In this document: piece after piece, positions 6,334 to 9,237 of the stretch
Numbering within the stretch: position 1 is the first letter of the stretch
Layout of the letters: every line of letters starts with the position of its first letter
DNA from: Cyanobacteria bacterium OH_PDB_112
GTDB taxonomy: Bacteria > Cyanobacteriota > Vampirovibrionia > Gastranaerophilales > CAJFVJ01
Direction of reading: 5' to 3'
Assembly (NCBI GenBank): GCA_023457295.1
Contig: JAEWLZ010000318.1
Location: forward strand, 1-9,237
Length of the DNA: 9,237 nt
Position numbers and translations under genes: made by a program
Notes under the pieces: model-generated
What the model saw: only the letters and a program-made list of their open reading frames with translations
What the model was told of the DNA's origin: nothing
Database searches by the model: none

Positions 6334-6362
6334 GTTTTAGTCTATTTAGTTATATCTTAACA

Positions 6363-7985
6363 TTAATCCACATAATTTGCTTGAGAAATCTGAGATAAAA
6401 ATTTTTCCTCATCTTCTTTGGATTTTATATTGCCGTTAATTTTTTCTTTTAAAATATCACGCAAAATATAACCAAATTCAGGACCGGGCTGAAAACCTTT
6501 TTCAATAAGAGTTTTACCTGTTGTACAAATTGTTTCAAACTGTAATTCATTAAGGTATTTTTCAATGTAAAACCTTACGGTTTCATCTTTGGTCACAGCA
6601 AGAGCCATCAAAATCGATTCTGTAAAATGGCATTCAAAAAACTCATAAACTTCAAATAATGACTTGGTCTGAAGAAGCCTTTCTCTGTTTTTCAAAATCG
6701 TGTTTCCACTAATTAAAATTTTGGTTTCGAGGCTGTTCAGATTTAGTTTTTTTACAACTTCCATTACTTCTTCATTGTTCAAATCCGCAAACATACAACC
6801 TAAATAAATAAGCCAAAGCAAATCGGAATTCTTTATATGATCTATATGCTTATTGATTATATTTTCAATGATTTTACCTTGAGGCAAATTTGAACTGATA
6901 TTATCAATTTTTGAAGATACAAGCCTGTAAACATTTTCGGCTAAAAACCTGTCATAAGCTTCGGCAGAATTTAAGTTAAAAGTTTGTTTAATTTCAGATT
7001 TTATTCTTTCTCCGCCAAGATTATCAAAAATCCCGCTTTTTAAACATTCATTTTGAAGGTGCTGGGTAAAATCATCTGATTGACAGTCAAACCTTATGGC
7101 AAATTTAAGCGCTCTTATAATTCTTGTAGGATCATCAATAAAACTTAAAGGATGTAGAACTTTGATAATTTTGTGTTTCAAATCATCGTAACCACACAAA
7201 TAATCTATCAAATTGCCAAAAGTCTTTGTATTCAAAGACATTGCCATAGAATTTATCGTAAAATCACGTCTTATAATATCTTCTTTAATCGTACAGCCTG
7301 TTTCTTTGACAACAGGCAAGCTTGCAGGGAAAGCATATACTTCTTGTCTTGTGCTTGCAATATCAATGGCAATAAATTCACCGTCAATATCAAAAATTAC
7401 TTTTGCAGTATTAAAATCTTCATAACAATCTTTTACGATACAAATTTCGGGATAAACTTTTTTAAGGTAATCTGCAAAATTAATAGCACTGTCAGAAACA
7501 GTAATATCAATATCAAAATTATCTTTTTCAAGAATAACATCTCTTACCGCCCCGCCTATCAAATAAATGGGTAAATCTATTTTATCGGCTGCCGCAGAAC
7601 AAAATTCTATTGCCTTTTTAGTTTTTTCACAAAGATTTTTTTTGTACTGAGCTTTTAAATTAATAAAGACTTCTTGTTCTTTGGATGAAATTACTATAAA
7701 TTCAACTTCTTTTGGACTTTTGGCGATAAAATAATCTTTTTTAAGATTTTCTTCAAGTTCTGAATTGTAATTTTTGCATTCGGTTGAAATCACTCTTATC
7801 GGCAGGTTTTCTATATCAAAACGCAAGGCTCTTTCTATATGATGCGACAAAACATACGATGAAATATCCCTATTTTCATCCAAAACACCAAGAGCGACAT
7901 CACTTGAAAAAAGAATTTTATTACAATCTTTTAAACTCAAATTATTGTCAACGGGAATAATCTTTTTAATTAAATATTTGCTCAT
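6363..7985 (-). CDS. CCA-adding/poly(A) nucleotidyltransferase with N-terminal extension
   Basis: This is a class II tRNA nucleotidyltransferase/poly(A) polymerase (PcnB/Cca superfamily), which adds nucleotides to RNA 3' ends without a template; CCA addition to tRNA is the essential role in most bacteria. Visible signatures are: IGGAVRD (143-149); catalytic DxD (Asp158, Asp160) in FDIDITVSD; Asp208 in AIDIASTRQEVY; RRDFTINSMA (239-248); DDPTRIIRALKFAIRF (284-299); GERIKSE (325-331); and the C-terminal KGFQPGPEFG segment (496-505). The core starts near residue 120, leaving an unusual 115-residue N-terminal region. Part of that (30-53, VALGVLDEN then HHIERAL) looks like a degenerate CBS half-motif. 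The total of 540 aa exceeds the usual 400-450. No HD domain is obvious. The start ATG 7985-7983 lacks a clear Shine-Dalgarno site. It is first in a probable operon with the helicase. Sequence alone does not decide between CCA-adding, A-adding and poly(A) activity. Confidence 0.9.
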   Translation of the reverse strand: MSKYLIKKIIPVDNNLSLKDCNKILFSSDVALGVLDENRDISSYVLSHHIERALRFDIENLPIRVISTECKNYNSELEENLKKDYFIAKSPKEVEFIVISSKEQEVFINLKAQYKKNLCEKTKKAIEFCSAAADKIDLPIYLIGGAVRDVILEKDNFDIDITVSDSAINFADYLKKVYPEICIVKDCYEDFNTAKVIFDIDGEFIAIDIASTRQEVYAFPASLPVVKETGCTIKEDIIRRDFTINSMAMSLNTKTFGNLIDYLCGYDDLKHKIIKVLHPLSFIDDPTRIIRALKFAIRFDCQSDDFTQHLQNECLKSGIFDNLGGERIKSEIKQTFNLNSAEAYDRFLAENVYRLVSSKIDNISSNLPQGKIIENIINKHIDHIKNSDLLWLIYLGCMFADLNNEEVMEVVKKLNLNSLETKILISGNTILKNRERLLQTKSLFEVYEFFECHFTESILMALAVTKDETVRFYIEKYLNELQFETICTTGKTLIEKGFQPGPEFGYILRDILKEKINGNIKSKEDEEKFLSQISQANYVD

Positions 7986-8025
7986 ATGAATATTCTACTA
8001 AATTATTAAGAAAAAGATACAAAAA

Positions 8026-8052
8026 ATAATAAATTTCATTAAAAAATATCAA
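8026..8052 (-). promoter_or_regulatory. Weak promoter candidate for the nucleotidyltransferase-helicase operon
   Basis: On the minus strand, TTGATA (8052-8047, 5 of 6 consensus) and TATTAT (8031-8026, 5 of 6) lie 15 bp apart, shorter than ideal. The position, about 40 bases before the ATG, is right. The surroundings are so AT-rich that chance matches are expected. Confidence 0.25.
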
Positions 8053-8071
8053 ATTTTTCCTATCAGCTGCG

Positions 8072-8096
8072 TTGTACTTGTAGGTGAAAAGTACAA
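8072..8096 (+). promoter_or_regulatory. Inverted repeat holding the ribosome-binding site of the 8097 gene in its loop
   Basis: Perfect 8-base arms TTGTACTT (8072-8079) and AAGTACAA (8089-8096) flank a 9-base loop containing AGGTGA (8082-8087), the only Shine-Dalgarno candidate for the ATG at 8097. The second arm ends on the base before the start codon. As RNA, the hairpin would present the site in its loop and block the ribosome until melted. As DNA, it could be an operator. The pairing is seen directly; regulation is inferred. Confidence 0.5.
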
Positions 8097-9200
8097 ATGA
8101 AAATAAATATTAAACCGCCACAAATTCCTATGAAATTGCCGGATACCTTACCTGCTGAAGCTTTGGTATTCCCTCTTTTGTGCGGTTATCATTCTTATCA
8201 AGACTATAAAAATTCTCCAAAAGAAACAAAAGAACAGACTTTGGTCATGCGTGCTTTTGTTCTGGCAGGAACAACCGCAGGGATTTTTGGAGGATATAAA
8301 ATTTTTTCAAAACTTTTAGAAAAAAATAAAAAATTAAAAATAGACCAAATAAAAAAAGACGCTATTTCATCAATAGGAGTACCTTTGGGAGGTATCGCGG
8401 GAGGTTTTGTCACAGGCAGTTTAGCGGAAGGTTTTTGTTCATTTGTTATGCCTAATTCTAATAAACATTCAACAATCAATCAAAAAGATAATTCTTATCT
8501 TTTTGATTTAAAAGATATTGAAAAAAAACCAAAAAAAGAAGACAAACTGAATTCTATTTTAAGAAATATAGGAATAATACTTTTCACCATAGGGGGCGCC
8601 ACTTTAGGCAGTATAAGTTATATGAAACTCGCCGCAAAACAAAATTTCAAAAACGCAAATTATACAAAATTCACCCAAAGAGCGTTGAACTTTGGAATTA
8701 TAGGGGCAGGAGCTTTATCAGGTCTACTTGTGGGAGATACTACGCTCAACAAAGAACAATCTGATTTCAACAAAAAAACTGTTCAAAACGCTGATTTTTT
8801 ACTAACAGAATTAAACCCAACCGTCAGCGCCTTTGATTCTGTTTCAGACAAAAGCTTTAAAAAACGGATTAAAAACGGGTTTTATGAAGTTGTATCAAGT
8901 GTTGTAATCCCCTCAACAATTGTTTTGCCTGCTATGTATTATTTAAGGCATTTTATAAAAGATGATAAAAAATTCGATAAACATTTTGGATTTTTAAGAC
9001 ATGTATCCACAAACCGTCTAACTCAAAAAATGATTTTCGAAAAATCTATCTCTATACCTCTAGCGGTAGGTACTTATTATGCCGGTAATTATATAGGTGA
9101 CATTATGGATAAAAAAGTAACTCAAAAATTTTTAGAGCAAAAATTTTGGGATGATCTTGAAAATCAAAAAAAAGCTTTACAAAATAAGGAAGGCGATTAA
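8097..9200 (+). CDS. Multi-pass membrane protein with three two-helix repeats, unknown function
   Basis: I do not recognise a named family. The 367 aa product has about six hydrophobic, Gly/Ala-rich segments (roughly 50-72, 88-112, 154-178, 196-214, 262-286, 317-336), plus a shorter one at 19-31, and no classical signal peptide. The segments form three pairs, each with a Lys-rich connection, and the second helix of each pair ends alike: AGGFVTGS (101-108), LSGLLVGD (207-214) and YAGNYIGD (328-335). This points to a triplicated two-helix unit. The Gly spacing suggests tightly packed helices. Charged soluble stretches lie at 119-152 and 215-260, and the C-terminus (337-367) is a charged, probably coiled helix. 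Translation starts at ATG 8097 with AGGTGA (8082-8087) in a hairpin loop. It is divergent from the nucleotidyltransferase gene and appears to be a single gene. GC is low (roughly 30%), like the nucleotidyltransferase gene. Confidence 0.8.
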   Translation: MKINIKPPQIPMKLPDTLPAEALVFPLLCGYHSYQDYKNSPKETKEQTLVMRAFVLAGTTAGIFGGYKIFSKLLEKNKKLKIDQIKKDAISSIGVPLGGIAGGFVTGSLAEGFCSFVMPNSNKHSTINQKDNSYLFDLKDIEKKPKKEDKLNSILRNIGIILFTIGGATLGSISYMKLAAKQNFKNANYTKFTQRALNFGIIGAGALSGLLVGDTTLNKEQSDFNKKTVQNADFLLTELNPTVSAFDSVSDKSFKKRIKNGFYEVVSSVVIPSTIVLPAMYYLRHFIKDDKKFDKHFGFLRHVSTNRLTQKMIFEKSISIPLAVGTYYAGNYIGDIMDKKVTQKFLEQKFWDDLENQKKALQNKEGD

Positions 9201-9237
9201 ATCTCTTTCACTATCCCTTTTATAAGAGCTGTAAAAT
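9197..9237 (-). CDS. Possible C-terminus of a convergent gene (partial)
   Basis: On the minus strand one frame reads FTALIKGIVKEI and then TAA (stop 9199-9197), overlapping the stop of the membrane-protein gene. The fragment has the look of an amphipathic C-terminal helix, but 12 codons cannot prove a gene. A second minus frame (ILQLL and stop) is an alternative. Confidence 0.25.
   Translation of the reverse strand, partial: FTALIKGIVKEI

Noticed and set aside
7173..7574. 133-codon plus-strand reading frame inside the nucleotidyltransferase gene
   Set aside because: It is antisense to the conserved catalytic motifs, with an Ile/Asn/Phe-rich composition typical of a shadow frame in AT-rich DNA.
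8072..8096. LexA/SOS-box reading of the GTAC-containing palindrome
   Set aside because: As I recall, the cyanobacterial-type LexA site has AGTAC and GTACT separated by about four bases. Here the GTAC cores are 13 bases apart, so the spacing does not fit.

Overview
The window reads as a stretch of chromosome from an AT-rich, host-associated-type bacterium. It carries housekeeping genes (ribosomal protein S2, EF-Ts, a tRNA nucleotidyltransferase, a Ski2/Mtr4-type RNA helicase) together with lineage-specific proteins I do not recognise. The low GC, the helicase type (common in Cyanobacteria, their relatives and Actinobacteria) and the style of the unknown proteins fit the non-photosynthetic sister group of Cyanobacteria (Melainabacteria/Vampirovibrionia, for example Gastranaerophilales). 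This is an inference from general appearance and could be wrong. I see no phage, transposon, CRISPR array, tRNA or rRNA.

Layout. Positions 1-872 (+) hold the 3' part of a receiver-GGDEF signalling protein whose start lies outside the window. Positions 883-1248 (-) encode a small basic protein of unknown function, convergent with it. A strong bidirectional hairpin terminator (1332-1366) ends the rpsB-tsf operon, which is read on the minus strand (rpsB 3104-2253, tsf 2246-1389). The tsf ribosome-binding site is formed by the last sense codons of rpsB. A divergent control region (3105-3322) holds leader hairpins for rpsB, a long palindrome and a good promoter for a very AT-rich orphan gene (3323-3973, +).

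On the minus strand, a class II CCA/poly(A) nucleotidyltransferase with an extra N-terminal region (7985-6363) is followed after 40 bp by a large Ski2-like helicase (6322-4016). The two are probably co-transcribed. A second divergent region (7986-8096) leads to a plus-strand membrane protein (8097-9200) that appears to be built from three copies of a two-helix unit. Its ribosome-binding site sits in the loop of a perfect inverted repeat. The last 40 bases may hold the C-terminus of a convergent minus-strand gene.

No complete new system such as a defence cassette is evident. The most interesting leads are: the pairing of a tailing-type nucleotidyltransferase with an Mtr4-like helicase, which resembles the eukaryotic TRAMP arrangement; the GGDEF protein with a broken signature motif and a composition jump at its domain junction; the threefold-repeat membrane protein with its start-site hairpin; and the orphan gene at 3323.
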